A DNA stretch of 64,000 bases from an uncultured Oscillospiraceae bacterium (GCA_947626905.1 CANQUE010000002.1:1-64000); one strand, 5' to 3'; positions 45,509 through 55,755 are shown, counted from the stretch's first letter. Notes: generated by a model not told the origin, from the letters alone. A program made the numbers and translations.

Positions 45509-47644
45509 ATGTTCGAGAATCTGTTCTGGATCGGCTTTGTGGGCGCCGCTCTTGCGCTGGTGTTCGCCTGGCTCCAGCGGAACAAGGTGATGCGGGCCTC
45601 TGAAGGCAACGAGCGGATGATAAAACTGGCCTCCGCCATCCGGTCGGGCGCCAACGCTTATCTCAAGGCGCAGTACACCACGGTCGCAAAAGTCTTTTGC
45701 GTGGTGTTCGTGATCCTACTGATCATGGCCTTCGGCACGAAAGGCAAGATGCTCCCCAAGGTCACGCCCATCGCCTATCTCACCGGCGGTATCTGGTCCG
45801 TGCTGGCTGGCTTCATCGGCATGAAGATCGCCACCTACGCCAACGCCCGTACCGCCAACGCTGCCAGCGAAAGTCTGAACAAAGGCCTGAACATCGCCTT
45901 TTCCGCCGGGTCCGTGATGGGCTTCGTGGTGGTGGGCCTGGGTCTGTTGGACATCACCATCTGGTTCTTCGTGCTGAAATACCTCCTGCATATGAACGAT
46001 CCCCACGCCATTGCCAATATCATGGTGATGAATGGCATGGGCGCCTCCTTCGTGGCCCTGTTCGCCCGTGTTGGCGGCGGCATATACACCAAGGCCGCCG
46101 ATGTGGGCGCCGATCTGGTGGGCAAAGTGGAAGCGGGCATCCCCGAGGACGATCCCCGCAACCCGGCCACCATTGCCGATAACGTGGGCGACAACGTGGG
46201 CGACGTGGCCGGCATGGGCGCGGACCTTTTTGAGAGTTATGTGGGCTCCATCGTGGCCACCTTTGCCCTGGCCGGCACCGCCAATTACGGCTGGGCGGGG
46301 ATGTTCCTTCCCCTGGCGCTGGCCGTGGTGGGCATCATCTGCTCGCTGATCGGTTCTTTCCTGATCAGGACCCGGGAGGACGCCACCCAGATGAGCCTTC
46401 TGAAGAGCCTCCGCACCGGGACGTACACCGCCGCCATATTGAGCGCCGTGCTGGCAGCCCCCCTGTGCTGGCTCGTCCTGGGCAAGGCGGATCACTGGCT
46501 GGGCGTATATATCGCCATCCTCTCCGGCCTCGTCGGCGGCTGCGCCATCGGTTACTTCACCGAGTATTACACCTCCGACAACTACCGTCCCACCCAGGAG
46601 CTGGCCGCCTCCTCTGAAACCGGCACCGCCACCATCATCATCGGCGGCGTGTCCCTGGGGATGCGGTCCACCCTGACCTCTATCCTCATCGTGGGCGCCG
46701 CCGTTCTGATCAGCTACTTTGCCTCCGGCGGCAGCAAGGTCATCCTGGATGAAACCGGCGCCTTCTCCGTGAGCTTCAACCAGGGCCTGTACGGCATCGG
46801 CATCGCCGGCGTGGGCATGCTCTCCACCCTGGGCATCACCCTGGCCACCGACGCTTACGGCCCCGTAGCCGACAACGCCGGCGGCATCGCCCAGATGAGC
46901 AACATGCCCGAGGAGGTCCGCCAGCGCACCGACGCGCTGGACTCCCTGGGCAACACCACCGCCGCCACCGGCAAGGGCTTCGCCATCGGCTCCGCCTCTC
47001 TCACCGCGCTGGCGCTGCTGGTGGACTATGTGAATATGGTCCAGAGCAAGACCGACGAGGTGCTGAATTTCACCCTTACCAGTCCCACGGTGCTGGTGGG
47101 CATGTTCCTGGGCGCCATGCTCACGTTCGTCTTCTCCGCCTCCACCATGAGCGCCGTCCAAAAAGCGGCCCAATCCATCGTGGTAGAGGTACGCCGCCAG
47201 TTCCGGGAGATCGCCGGCATCATGGAGTACAAGGCCGATCCCGACTATTCCCGGTGCGTATCCTTGTGCACCAAGGGCGCGCTGCATGAGATGGTGGTGC
47301 CCGCCCTGCTGGCCGTGGTGGTGCCCATCGCCACCGGCCTCATCCTGGGGCCCACAGGCGTGGTGGGGCTGCTGGCAGGCGTGTCCGTCAGCGGATTTGC
47401 CGTGGCGGTGTTCATGTCCAACGCCGGCGGCGCCTGGGACAATGCCAAGAAATACATCGAGTCCGGCCACCATGGCGGCAAAGGCTCTGAACAGCACAAG
47501 GCCGCCGTAGTGGGCGACACCGTGGGCGACCCCTTCAAGGATACCGCCGGCCCCAGCCTGAACATACTCATCAAGCTGTGCTCCACCGTGTCCATCATGT
47601 TCTCCGGCCTGATCGTGGCCTACAACCTGATGCAGTATCTGTAA
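45509..47644 (+). CDS. hppA: Membrane-bound K+-dependent-type pyrophosphatase (cation-pumping)
   Basis: DVGADLVGKVEAGIPEDDPRNPATIADNVGDNVGDVAGMGADLFESYV; GNTTAATGKG. Confidence 0.96.
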   Translation: MFENLFWIGFVGAALALVFAWLQRNKVMRASEGNERMIKLASAIRSGANAYLKAQYTTVAKVFCVVFVILLIMAFGTKGKMLPKVTPIAYLTGGIWSVLAGFIGMKIATYANARTANAASESLNKGLNIAFSAGSVMGFVVVGLGLLDITIWFFVLKYLLHMNDPHAIANIMVMNGMGASFVALFARVGGGIYTKAADVGADLVGKVEAGIPEDDPRNPATIADNVGDNVGDVAGMGADLFESYVGSIVATFALAGTANYGWAGMFLPLALAVVGIICSLIGSFLIRTREDATQMSLLKSLRTGTYTAAILSAVLAAPLCWLVLGKADHWLGVYIAILSGLVGGCAIGYFTEYYTSDNYRPTQELAASSETGTATIIIGGVSLGMRSTLTSILIVGAAVLISYFASGGSKVILDETGAFSVSFNQGLYGIGIAGVGMLSTLGITLATDAYGPVADNAGGIAQMSNMPEEVRQRTDALDSLGNTTAATGKGFAIGSASLTALALLVDYVNMVQSKTDEVLNFTLTSPTVLVGMFLGAMLTFVFSASTMSAVQKAAQSIVVEVRRQFREIAGIMEYKADPDYSRCVSLCTKGALHEMVVPALLAVVVPIATGLILGPTGVVGLLAGVSVSGFAVAVFMSNAGGAWDNAKKYIESGHHGGKGSEQHKAAVVGDTVGDPFKDTAGPSLNILIKLCSTVSIMFSGLIVAYNLMQYL

Positions 47645-47663
47645 GCCGTTTTCCCCGTGCCAA

Positions 47664-47692
47664 AAGCGCCGCGCCCTGCCGGGCGCGGCGCT
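47664..47692 (+). terminator. Terminator downstream of hppA
   Basis: AGCGCCGCGCCC-TGCC-GGGCGCGGCGCTT. Confidence 0.75.
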
Positions 47693-47720
47693 TATTCTGC
47701 CTGTTGGGATATACCCGCTT

Positions 47721-48602
47721 TTATAAGATCTCCGCCGAGAAGGCCAGCCGCCTCTCTTCCCCCGGCGCCAGGGCGATGTGGAAAGGCTTGTCCGCAAAAT
47801 GACCGGTCTCATTTTCCAAGGCAGCGCACCCGCACCAGGGTTCGATGCAGATATAGGGGGCGCTTTTCCCCGGCATGGTCCACAGGCCCAGCATGGGGAA
47901 CTCGTGAAAATCCACCCGCAGGCCCCGTCCCGTATTTCCGTGGACCAGCGACACGCCGCCGGAACGCAGGTTTTTGAAAATGAGGGTGTCCGCCTCGTCG
48001 AAGAGCGCATGGCGCAGGGGGATGGTGTCGGTATCCCGCAGGTACTCCTCCGTCCGGTATCCCCCCAGCAGGCCGCCGGGGCCCACGGCCACGGAGCGGG
48101 CCTCCTCCCTCCGGTCAAAGACCAGCCGGTAATCCTCGAACCGCTCCCCGGGATACAGCGGACAGCGAAAGGCGGTGTGGCCGCCGATGCAGTACATCAT
48201 GGTCCCACCGCCGGTATTCTGCACAGAATAGGCCGTTTCAAAGCCCTTCTCCGTCAGGGTATGGGTCACCCGCAGCCGGAAACGGCAGGGGTACCGCCTC
48301 AGGGTTTCTTCGCTCTCCGTCAGCTCCAGCGTCACGCTGTCCGGCCGCCGTTCCGCCAGGGTGAACTCGGAATCTCTGGCAAAGCCATGGCGGGCCATGG
48401 AGAATTCCCCCTCCGGAAAACGGACCCTCCCGTCCTTCAGCGCCCCCACGATGGGGAACAGGATGGGATTACGCCCGGCCCATATGGCCGGGTCCCCCTG
48501 CCACAGGTATTCCGTTCCGGCTTCGTCCCGGAAGGAGATCAGCTCCCCGCCATGGGTGGTCACCGCAGCGGTGGATCGCCCGTTTTGCAGCGCATATTCC
48601 AT
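47721..48602 (-). CDS. Aldose 1-epimerase family protein
   Basis: AVTTHGGELISFRDEAGTEYLWQGDPAIWAGRNPILFPIVGALKDG. Confidence 0.88.
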   Translation of the reverse strand: MEYALQNGRSTAAVTTHGGELISFRDEAGTEYLWQGDPAIWAGRNPILFPIVGALKDGRVRFPEGEFSMARHGFARDSEFTLAERRPDSVTLELTESEETLRRYPCRFRLRVTHTLTEKGFETAYSVQNTGGGTMMYCIGGHTAFRCPLYPGERFEDYRLVFDRREEARSVAVGPGGLLGGYRTEEYLRDTDTIPLRHALFDEADTLIFKNLRSGGVSLVHGNTGRGLRVDFHEFPMLGLWTMPGKSAPYICIEPWCGCAALENETGHFADKPFHIALAPGEERRLAFSAEIL

Positions 48603-48605
48603 CGC

Positions 48606-49796
48606 TCAGCTCTCTACCGCCTCATATCCCTTTTCCCAGGCCTCCACGCCGGCCTTGAGGCGCATGAGGCCGTCCTCCACCAGCGACCGGGGGCAGCCCA
48701 GATTGATGCGCAGAAAGTCCCCGCCGTGGCCGCCGTACATCTCCCCGGCGTTCAAAAACAGGCCCGTATTCTCCCGGATGAAGCGGGCCAGATCCCGCTT
48801 GTCCCCGGGCAGCGCGGAGCAGTCCAGCCACATCAAATAGGTGGCCTGGGAGGGGACCGCCTTCACCTGGGGCAGTTCCTTCTGCAAAAATGCCTGCACC
48901 GTCCGCTTGTTCTCCGCCACATAGGCCCGCATCTCGTCCAGCCAGGGGCCGCACTGGGTGAAAGCCGCCACCGTGGCGTCCACGGCGAAGGCTCCCACCT
49001 CGCTCACCCCGTCGGCGTGCAGCGCCGCCTTCACACGGTTCCGCAGGGCGGGTTCGGCCACCGCCACCGCCGCCGTCTTCAGTCCCGCCAGATTGAAGGC
49101 CTTGGTGGGGGCGATGCAGGTGACGGACATGTCCCGGCAGGCCTCCGACACGGAGGCGAATGGCACGTAATCCACGCCCGGGTCCGTCACGTCGCAGTGG
49201 ATCTCGTCGGACAAGACCGTCACCCCGTGCCGGGCGCACAGCTCGCCGATGGCCCCCAGGGTCACCCGGTCCCAGATGTTCCCCGTGGGGTTGTGGGGGT
49301 TGCACAGCAGCATCAGCGTCACCTGGGGGTCGGAAAGGGCCGCGTCCAGCCGGTGGAAGTCGATGCTGTAGGACTGGGTCCGGTCGTTATACGCCAGCGG
49401 GCAGTCCTTCACCTGCCGGCCGCTGTCGGTGACGGCGGAGAAAAAGCAGTTGTACACCGGGGACTGGATCAGCACCTTCTCCCCCGGGGCTGTCAGCCGC
49501 CGGACGATGCTGCCGATGGCCGGCACGATCCCGGTGGCGAACAGCAGCCATTCCCGTTCCATGGCCAGGCCATGGCGGTCCCGCCACCAGCTTATGTAGG
49601 CGTCATACCAGGCGTCGGGCAGGAGCGTGTAGCCCCAGATGCCGTGCCGGGCGCAGGCGTCCACCGCCTCCGTGATGGGGGGCGCGGTCATAAAATCCAT
49701 ATCCGCCACCCACATGGGCAGCTCGTTCTCCCCCACGCTCCATTTTACGGCATGGCTGCCCCGCCTGTCTGTCAGCGTGTCAAAATCATATTTCAT
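48606..49796 (-). CDS. MalY/PatB family aminotransferase / cystathionine beta-lyase
   Basis: LPMWVADMDFMTAPPITEAV; LLCNPHNPTGNIWDR; VLSDEIHCDV; PTKAFNLAGLK. Confidence 0.93.
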   Translation of the reverse strand: MKYDFDTLTDRRGSHAVKWSVGENELPMWVADMDFMTAPPITEAVDACARHGIWGYTLLPDAWYDAYISWWRDRHGLAMEREWLLFATGIVPAIGSIVRRLTAPGEKVLIQSPVYNCFFSAVTDSGRQVKDCPLAYNDRTQSYSIDFHRLDAALSDPQVTLMLLCNPHNPTGNIWDRVTLGAIGELCARHGVTVLSDEIHCDVTDPGVDYVPFASVSEACRDMSVTCIAPTKAFNLAGLKTAAVAVAEPALRNRVKAALHADGVSEVGAFAVDATVAAFTQCGPWLDEMRAYVAENKRTVQAFLQKELPQVKAVPSQATYLMWLDCSALPGDKRDLARFIRENTGLFLNAGEMYGGHGGDFLRINLGCPRSLVEDGLMRLKAGVEAWEKGYEAVES

Positions 49797-49813
49797 GGCG
49801 CTCATCCTCTTTC

Positions 49814-50329
49814 TCACTTTCCGGGGCGGTAATTCTTCGCGGCCTCAAACAGGGCCGGGCCGATGTGGCAGTATCCGCCGGGATTCTTGACGAGGTATTT
49901 CTGGTGGTATTCCTCCGCCGGATAAAAGTTCTCCAGCGGCAGGCACTCCACCGCCAGGGGCGCGTCATATCGTTTCTGGAGCGCATCCAGCGACCGGCGG
50001 ATCACGGCGTGCTGCTGCTCGGTGGTGTAATAGGCCCCCGTGCGGTACTGTATGCCGATATCCCCGCCCTGGCGGTGATAGCTGGTGGGATCGATGACCT
50101 TATAATACTGCTCCAGCAACTCCTCCAGGGGCAGCGTGTCGGCGTCAAAGGTCACCTTCACCGTTTCCGCGTGGCCGGTCCCCTCGTACTTCACCTGTTC
50201 GTAGGTGGGATCGGCGGTGCGGCCATTGGCATAGCCCACTTCCGTTTCCAGCACCCCCGGCAGGCAGTCAAAATACCGCTGTGTCCCCCAGAAGCATCCG
50301 CCCGCCAGATAGATCGTCTCCCGCCTCAC
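49814..50329 (-). CDS. msrA: Peptide-methionine (S)-S-oxide reductase MsrA
   Basis: GTG start overlapping upstream stop (GTGA); IYLAGGCFWGTQRYFDCLPGVLETEVGYANG. Confidence 0.94.
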   Translation of the reverse strand: MRRETIYLAGGCFWGTQRYFDCLPGVLETEVGYANGRTADPTYEQVKYEGTGHAETVKVTFDADTLPLEELLEQYYKVIDPTSYHRQGGDIGIQYRTGAYYTTEQQHAVIRRSLDALQKRYDAPLAVECLPLENFYPAEEYHQKYLVKNPGGYCHIGPALFEAAKNYRPGK

Positions 50330-50817
50330 GGCTCCTGCACCTCCAACACCTGGCCGATATACATGGTGTGGGGCGCCTCGGTCTTGTAATACGCCTCCAC
50401 GGCCTCCGCCGGAATGGCCGCCAGATCCAGATCCTGCCGGTAGATCTTCCGGCACACCAGCGTCCGGCTGGCCTCCCGGAAGGTCACGGCCCCGTCCAAA
50501 TATACCGGCGTGAGCCCCGCGGCGGCCACCTTGTCCCCGTCCCGGCCGGAGCGGCTGCCCAGAAGAGCCAGCGCCTTTTTGTACGATTCCGGGAAAAAGC
50601 TGACGGTGAATCTGTCATACCGGTCCAAAAAAGAATGGGTGAACCGGACGGGCTTGACGTACACCGTGGCCACCGGCAGGCCCCACAGTGTCCCCAGGCC
50701 GCCCCAGCTGACGGTCATGGTGTTGAAATCTCCCTCCTGTCCGGCGGTCACAAGGGCCCACTGGCGGTCAAAGACGGAAAAAGCGTTTACGTTCATGTCC
50801 ATGGCACAACTCTCCAT
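50326..50817 (-). CDS. Flavin reductase family protein
   Basis: WALVTAGQEGDFNTMTVSWGGLGTLWGLPVATVYVKPVRFTHSFLD. Confidence 0.85.
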   Translation of the reverse strand: MESCAMDMNVNAFSVFDRQWALVTAGQEGDFNTMTVSWGGLGTLWGLPVATVYVKPVRFTHSFLDRYDRFTVSFFPESYKKALALLGSRSGRDGDKVAAAGLTPVYLDGAVTFREASRTLVCRKIYRQDLDLAAIPAEAVEAYYKTEAPHTMYIGQVLEVQEP

Positions 50818-50831
50818 TCTTTCGTTTAATT

Positions 50832-53800
50832 TTATTCTTTCTCGTTGAACAGGTCCCGCAGCAGGGCCATCATCTTCTCCAGATCGATGGGCTTGGCCAG
50901 ATGGCCGTTCATGCCCGCCTCCAGGGCCCGCTCCCGGTCCTCTTCAAAGGCGTTGGCGGTCATGGCGATGATGGGCAGACTGGCCAAAGCCGGGTTCTCC
51001 ATGGCCCGGATGACGCGGGTGGCGGCATAACCGTCCATAATGGGCATTTGGATGTCCATCAAGACCAGGTCATAATACCCCGGCTCGGACTGACTGACCA
51101 TATCGCAGGCCTGCTGGCCGTTTTCGGCGCACTCCACCAGCAATCCGGCCTCCTGAAGGATCTCAATGGCGATCTCCCGGTTGAGCTCGTTGTCCTCCGC
51201 CAGGAGGATGCGCTTTCCGGAGAGGCTGTCCGCCTGAGGACCGTTTGCCTTGGCGGCGGCCGTTTCCTCCGCGGGCCGGCCCAGGCTGCGTTCCAGCGCG
51301 TTGTGCAGATCGGAGGCAAACAGCGGTTTGCTGATAAAGCCGGTGACGCCGGCCTGGCGGGCCTCCTGCTCGATGTCCGTCCAATCATAGGCGGACATGA
51401 GGATGATCGGCGAGTCGTCCCCCACGATCCTGCGGATCTCCCGGACGGTCTCTATGCCGCTCAGCTCGGGCATGGACCAGTCCACGACGTATACCTCGAA
51501 GGGATCGGCCAGCTCCACGGCCTCGGAGGTACGCACGATGGCCTCTCTTCCAGAGGTGGCCCATTCCGCCCGCATCCCGATCTGCCGGAGCATTTTGGAC
51601 ACGCTCTGGCAGCAGACCATATCATCGTCCACCACCAGCCCCCGGAACCCATTCAGCTCCGCGATGGGGCCCATCTGCTGGTGGGCGGCGGCAAAGCGCA
51701 GCTCCAGATCGACGGTAAAGGTGGTCCCCTTCCCCTGCTCGCTCTCTACGCGGATGGTGCCGCCCATCATATCCACGATGTTCTTCGTGATGGCCATGCC
51801 CAGGCCGGTGCCCTGGATACCGCTGACAGTGGAGGTCTGCTCCCGGGTAAAGGGGGCGAACACCGTCTTGGCAAACTCCGGGCTCATCCCGATGCCTGTG
51901 TCGCTGACCTGGAACTCATAGCAGCCCCTCTTGGGGGAACGGGAGGGCTTTTGGATGACCCGGATGGCCACCGTGCCCCCGGTGGGGGTGAATTTGATGG
52001 CGTTGGACGTCAGGTTCAGCAGGACCTGATTCAGCCGCAGCTTGTCGCAGTAGACCTCCTCGTCCGTCACGTCCACCGTATCGATGAACAGCTCCATACG
52101 CTTGGCGTGGATGTCGGATTGGATGATGTTCCGCAGCCCCTGCAGGATCTCCGCCAGATTCTCCGGCCGCTCGTTGATGGTGACCTTGCCGGATTCGATG
52201 CGGCTCATGTCCAGCACATCGTTGATCAGGCTCAGCAGGTGGTTGGACGCCTGGGCGATCTTGGCCAGATAGTCCCGGGCCCGCTCTTTGTTTTCCAAGT
52301 GAGTGGTGGTCAGCGCCGTATAGCCGATGATGGCGTTCATGGGCGTGCGGATATCATGGGACATATTGTTGAGGAAGGTGGTCTTGGCCCGGTTTGCCGC
52401 GTCGGCCGCCTGGAGGGCGCGGGTCAGCTCCTGGGTCTTCTCCTCCAGCGCGCTGGTGGCCTGGGCCACCTTTTCCTTCAGCCGCCGCTGGTTGCGGGTC
52501 CGTACCGCCAGCATGGCCAGCGCGAACAGCAGCACCAGCACCAGCACGACTCCCAGCACGCTGTAGACCGGGTTTTGGTAAAGAAACGCCACAAGGCTTA
52601 CGTTGTTTTCCAGTCCCGCGTCGATCTCCCGGGATATGATGGCGTCCAGCTCCGCCTCCGTGAAGCTGTCCGCCCCCTTATCCAGCAGCGAGAGCAGATA
52701 CCGGCCGCCGGGGACGCCGGTCCCCACCGCGAAGGACAGGGCGGTCTGCCCGAAGGCCACGGAGGCCAGCCGGTTTCGGATGTCCTGCCGGGCATATCTC
52801 TCGGCCGTATAGGAGTACAGGATGGTGGCGTCGGCCTGGCCGTCCAGCACCGCCTGGACGCACGCCTCCGTTGTGGGAAGCTGGATCAGCGTCCGCTCGG
52901 CATAGCGGTCGGCGAGCAGATCGCTGAGAACGTCGGACTGCTCCACCACCGCCAGCCGCTCCGCCGTTCCGGTGAAGCCGTCCAGCGCCAGACGGGCAAA
53001 GGTGGTCCGGAAATAGGGCGCCGTGATCTTGTAGCCCTCTTCCTCTGCCCGGTAGTAATCTCCCGCATAGTCCAGCACCACGTCCGCCGCCCCGGACGCC
53101 CGAAGCGCGTAGTACTCGCTCCGGTCCTTCACCTGGATGAACTCATAGCGCAGTCCCAGGCGCTGGGCAAGGCTGTCGAAGATCGCTGGCAGGATGCCCT
53201 TGGCCTGGCCGTCCTGAAAATAGCAATAGGGTATCCGCTCCGGGTTGAACAGCAGCCGCAAGGGCGTGTCTGAGGCGGCGCGCTCCTCCAGGAAGGCCCG
53301 CTCTCCGGCGTTCAGGATGATGGAGCCGTCGTGGTCTGTGGCATAATAGGTCTCGTGAAGGGTGTCCCGCCAGTTGGGATCGTGCAGGTCCATCTCGTTG
53401 ATAGCCGCGTTGATCCGGCTCATCAGCTCGGCGCGGTCCTTCCGGGTGCAGATATAAAAGGGGCTGGCGTCAAAACTCTCCAGCAGCCACTCGTTCTCCA
53501 GCAGCCGCAGGCTGCCGGTAACGGCGGCGTCCACCCGGCCCTCCTGGAGGGCGTCGGTGAGCTCGTCCTGCTCCGCAAAATAGACCGGCTGGAAGGTAAA
53601 ACCGTGTTCCGCGGCAAACCGCTGGAAATTGGCGTTTTTGGAATTGCCCTCCAGCATGCCCACCGTGACGCCGTCATAGGTGGAATAGTCCCCCTCCACG
53701 ATGGCCTGGTTTCCCTTTTTCACGGTGAAAATGGTGGAGTTGATGCCGATGGACTGGTCGGAAAACAGGAACTCCTCCTCCCTTTCCGGGGTCTTGGAGA

Positions 53801-54101
53801 CCGAGGTGACGATATCCACCTGGCCGTTTCGCAGCATATCCAGCGCGTCGGCATAGGACCCGTCATATCCCACGTACTCATAGGACCATCCCCCGTGGAT
53901 GGCCAGCCGCTGGAGGAATTCATATCCGTAGCCGCTGCGGCGGCCGCTGTCATCGATCGTATGATAGCCGGAGAAGGCGAAAAATCCCACCCGGAGGACC
54001 TCCGGCTGCTCCTGGTCCGGCTCCGCGGCATAAGCGGTACAGCAGGCCGAGGCCATCAGCAGCGCGGCCAGCGCCATACACAGCAGGCTTTTCCACTTCA
54101 T
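50832..54101 (-). CDS. BvgS/EvgS-like hybrid sensor kinase: two periplasmic SBP_bac_3-type domains, TM, HisKA, HATPase, two REC domains
   Basis: Signal peptide; SBP-like VLRVGFFAFSGYHTIDDSGRRSGYGYEFLQRLA and PLRLLFNPERIPYCYFQDGQAKGILPAIFDSLA; FLNNMSHDIRTPMNAIIGY H-box; VVDDD..VVDWSMPELSG and LAEDNELNREIA..LVLMDIQMPIMDGY receivers. Confidence 0.93.
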   Translation of the reverse strand: MKWKSLLCMALAALLMASACCTAYAAEPDQEQPEVLRVGFFAFSGYHTIDDSGRRSGYGYEFLQRLAIHGGWSYEYVGYDGSYADALDMLRNGQVDIVTSVSKTPEREEEFLFSDQSIGINSTIFTVKKGNQAIVEGDYSTYDGVTVGMLEGNSKNANFQRFAAEHGFTFQPVYFAEQDELTDALQEGRVDAAVTGSLRLLENEWLLESFDASPFYICTRKDRAELMSRINAAINEMDLHDPNWRDTLHETYYATDHDGSIILNAGERAFLEERAASDTPLRLLFNPERIPYCYFQDGQAKGILPAIFDSLAQRLGLRYEFIQVKDRSEYYALRASGAADVVLDYAGDYYRAEEEGYKITAPYFRTTFARLALDGFTGTAERLAVVEQSDVLSDLLADRYAERTLIQLPTTEACVQAVLDGQADATILYSYTAERYARQDIRNRLASVAFGQTALSFAVGTGVPGGRYLLSLLDKGADSFTEAELDAIISREIDAGLENNVSLVAFLYQNPVYSVLGVVLVLVLLFALAMLAVRTRNQRRLKEKVAQATSALEEKTQELTRALQAADAANRAKTTFLNNMSHDIRTPMNAIIGYTALTTTHLENKERARDYLAKIAQASNHLLSLINDVLDMSRIESGKVTINERPENLAEILQGLRNIIQSDIHAKRMELFIDTVDVTDEEVYCDKLRLNQVLLNLTSNAIKFTPTGGTVAIRVIQKPSRSPKRGCYEFQVSDTGIGMSPEFAKTVFAPFTREQTSTVSGIQGTGLGMAITKNIVDMMGGTIRVESEQGKGTTFTVDLELRFAAAHQQMGPIAELNGFRGLVVDDDMVCCQSVSKMLRQIGMRAEWATSGREAIVRTSEAVELADPFEVYVVDWSMPELSGIETVREIRRIVGDDSPIILMSAYDWTDIEQEARQAGVTGFISKPLFASDLHNALERSLGRPAEETAAAKANGPQADSLSGKRILLAEDNELNREIAIEILQEAGLLVECAENGQQACDMVSQSEPGYYDLVLMDIQMPIMDGYAATRVIRAMENPALASLPIIAMTANAFEEDRERALEAGMNGHLAKPIDLEKMMALLRDLFNEKE

Positions 54102-54349
54102 AAAACGCTTCCTCCAGTATTGTCTTTCTTCCTGCGGGCCCGTTTCCCGCCCGGCGCCCGTTATGAAGCGCTCCGCAAAAAGCCCGGCGCCCCCGCCGCT
54201 TCCGATCCTGAACGCGCCATATATCAAAGATTATATCAAAGAACTCCACAATTGCAAGATGAATCCGGCCGCGGTGAAGATTTTCACGTCCTCCGCGTGC
54301 CCGCGCCCGCTTTTTGTTCCACCTTCCGAAGGTCCGCGTAAAAACCCCT

Positions 54350-54378
54350 TTGTGTTATCCGCTCCGCCGTGATATACT
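54350..54378 (+). promoter_or_regulatory. Predicted promoter for the Lar-like gene
   Basis: TTGTGT - 17 nt - TATACT. Confidence 0.5.
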
Positions 54379-54414
54379 ACAGGCGTATACTGTGCCCTGA
54401 CAGGAGGATGGACT

Positions 54415-54636
54415 ATGGACTTTGACGGAATCGAACTGTTGGCGTGCCCCAACTGCGGCGGCGTAGGGAGCATAGAGGACGAGGGCGGCTGGTGCGTCTA
54501 CATCCAGTGTCTGGACTGCGGCGCCCATACGGCGGAGCTGCCATACAAAGACGAAGCCCAGCGGCAGGAAGCGGCCCGGCGGGCGGCGATGACCTGGAAT
54601 TTTCGAAAAGTGATCCGCCCCAACCCCGGAGAGTGA
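54415..54636 (+). CDS. Small zinc-ribbon protein resembling Lar-type restriction alleviation proteins
   Basis: LLACPNCGGVGSIEDEGGWCVYIQCLDCGAHTAE...AARRAAMTWN; SD aggagg. Confidence 0.65.
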   Translation: MDFDGIELLACPNCGGVGSIEDEGGWCVYIQCLDCGAHTAELPYKDEAQRQEAARRAAMTWNFRKVIRPNPGE

Positions 54637-54639
54637 TCA

Positions 54640-54682
54640 CCAGTGCCCGGAGGCCTTGCAGAGCAAAGCCTCCGGGCACTGG
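54640..54682. terminator. Perfect 15-bp hairpin downstream of the Lar-like and TupA genes
   Basis: CCAGTGCCCGGAGGC ... GCCTCCGGGCACTGG. Confidence 0.65.
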
Positions 54683-54726
54683 TCTGTCTGCAGTTTTCGG
54701 CCAACAAACGATCCCGCCCCACGGGG

Positions 54727-55749
54727 TCATACCTGTCCTTCCGGTCTCACGCCGTCCGGTCCCTTCCGGGGAAGGTCAAACATATTTCCCAGCCGGAGAT
54801 CCCATTCGCGCTGTGCGTAAGTCGGGGAACTGTAAAGCGTCATCTCTCCGATGTATAAGCCGTCCGTTGTATCGTAGTAATCCACGCGGATGTGCGGGAA
54901 CCCCTGGGAAAGCTTTTCCGCGATCTCGATCATCTTGTCCAGGTAGACCGGGCGTGGTATATCCCGATTTTCATGGCCAGGCGTTGTGACGGGCAGCTTG
55001 TTCCAGCGAAGGTCATAAAACGTATAGGCCAGATCGTCTGCCTCCAGCGGGAATCGATCCGCCGTAGCGAGAAAATGGTCGGCCTTTCCCCCGAAGCACA
55101 TGACCTTGTAATCATATATCTGGCCGTCTTTTCCTGTGAGCAGCTTTTCCGCGATGATGCGGGGCGTTACGCCGTAATAGGCCCGGTTGCAGCTGTTGAT
55201 CATGGTGTTCATGGGGTCCAGCCACTTTTTGACCTTTCGAAACAGGGCCTTTGTGTCCACGCTGCTTTTATCCCGCACGAAAACCACATTCTTTCCCAGG
55301 CTGGAACAGTTGGATTTCAGGCAAAAGCTGTCCGGCAGGCTGGCCCAGTCCCGCTCCAGATCCCGCACCCTCGTCCACATGCCGTAGAGGGGCGCGGTCC
55401 AGCCGGGGCCGATCTTTTCCTCAATGTAGCTTTTGAACAGGTATTTGTCATATATGCGGGTCATGTCCGGGTGCGTATAAAAGAGCTGATACCACACCCG
55501 CTTTTCCGTGAACAGCGTCGGATGCTCCAGATCGAAAGTGCGGCCCATCTGCCTGTCATAGAGGCTCATCGCTTTGGCGACCCGCTTTTCCTCCGGCCAC
55601 TGGCTGACCGGCCTCTGGCGCAAACGGCGAAGGCGGCGTCTTACCCCCCGCAGGAGCCGCTGCATCTCTGCCGGCCCCGAACTTGGCGGGGCATCCCCGG
55701 CCGAGTCCATCCGACGGCGCGGCCCCTTCCAGAACGTCTTTAGTCCCAT
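54727..55749 (-). CDS. TupA-like ATP-grasp protein (polysaccharide biosynthesis)
   Basis: FCLKSNCSSLGKNVVFVRDKSS...IIAEKLLTGKDGQIYDYKVMCFGGKADHFLATADR; IRVDYYDTTDGLYIGEMTLYSS. Confidence 0.82.
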   Translation of the reverse strand: MGLKTFWKGPRRRMDSAGDAPPSSGPAEMQRLLRGVRRRLRRLRQRPVSQWPEEKRVAKAMSLYDRQMGRTFDLEHPTLFTEKRVWYQLFYTHPDMTRIYDKYLFKSYIEEKIGPGWTAPLYGMWTRVRDLERDWASLPDSFCLKSNCSSLGKNVVFVRDKSSVDTKALFRKVKKWLDPMNTMINSCNRAYYGVTPRIIAEKLLTGKDGQIYDYKVMCFGGKADHFLATADRFPLEADDLAYTFYDLRWNKLPVTTPGHENRDIPRPVYLDKMIEIAEKLSQGFPHIRVDYYDTTDGLYIGEMTLYSSPTYAQREWDLRLGNMFDLPRKGPDGVRPEGQV

Positions 55750-55755
55750 ACAAAA

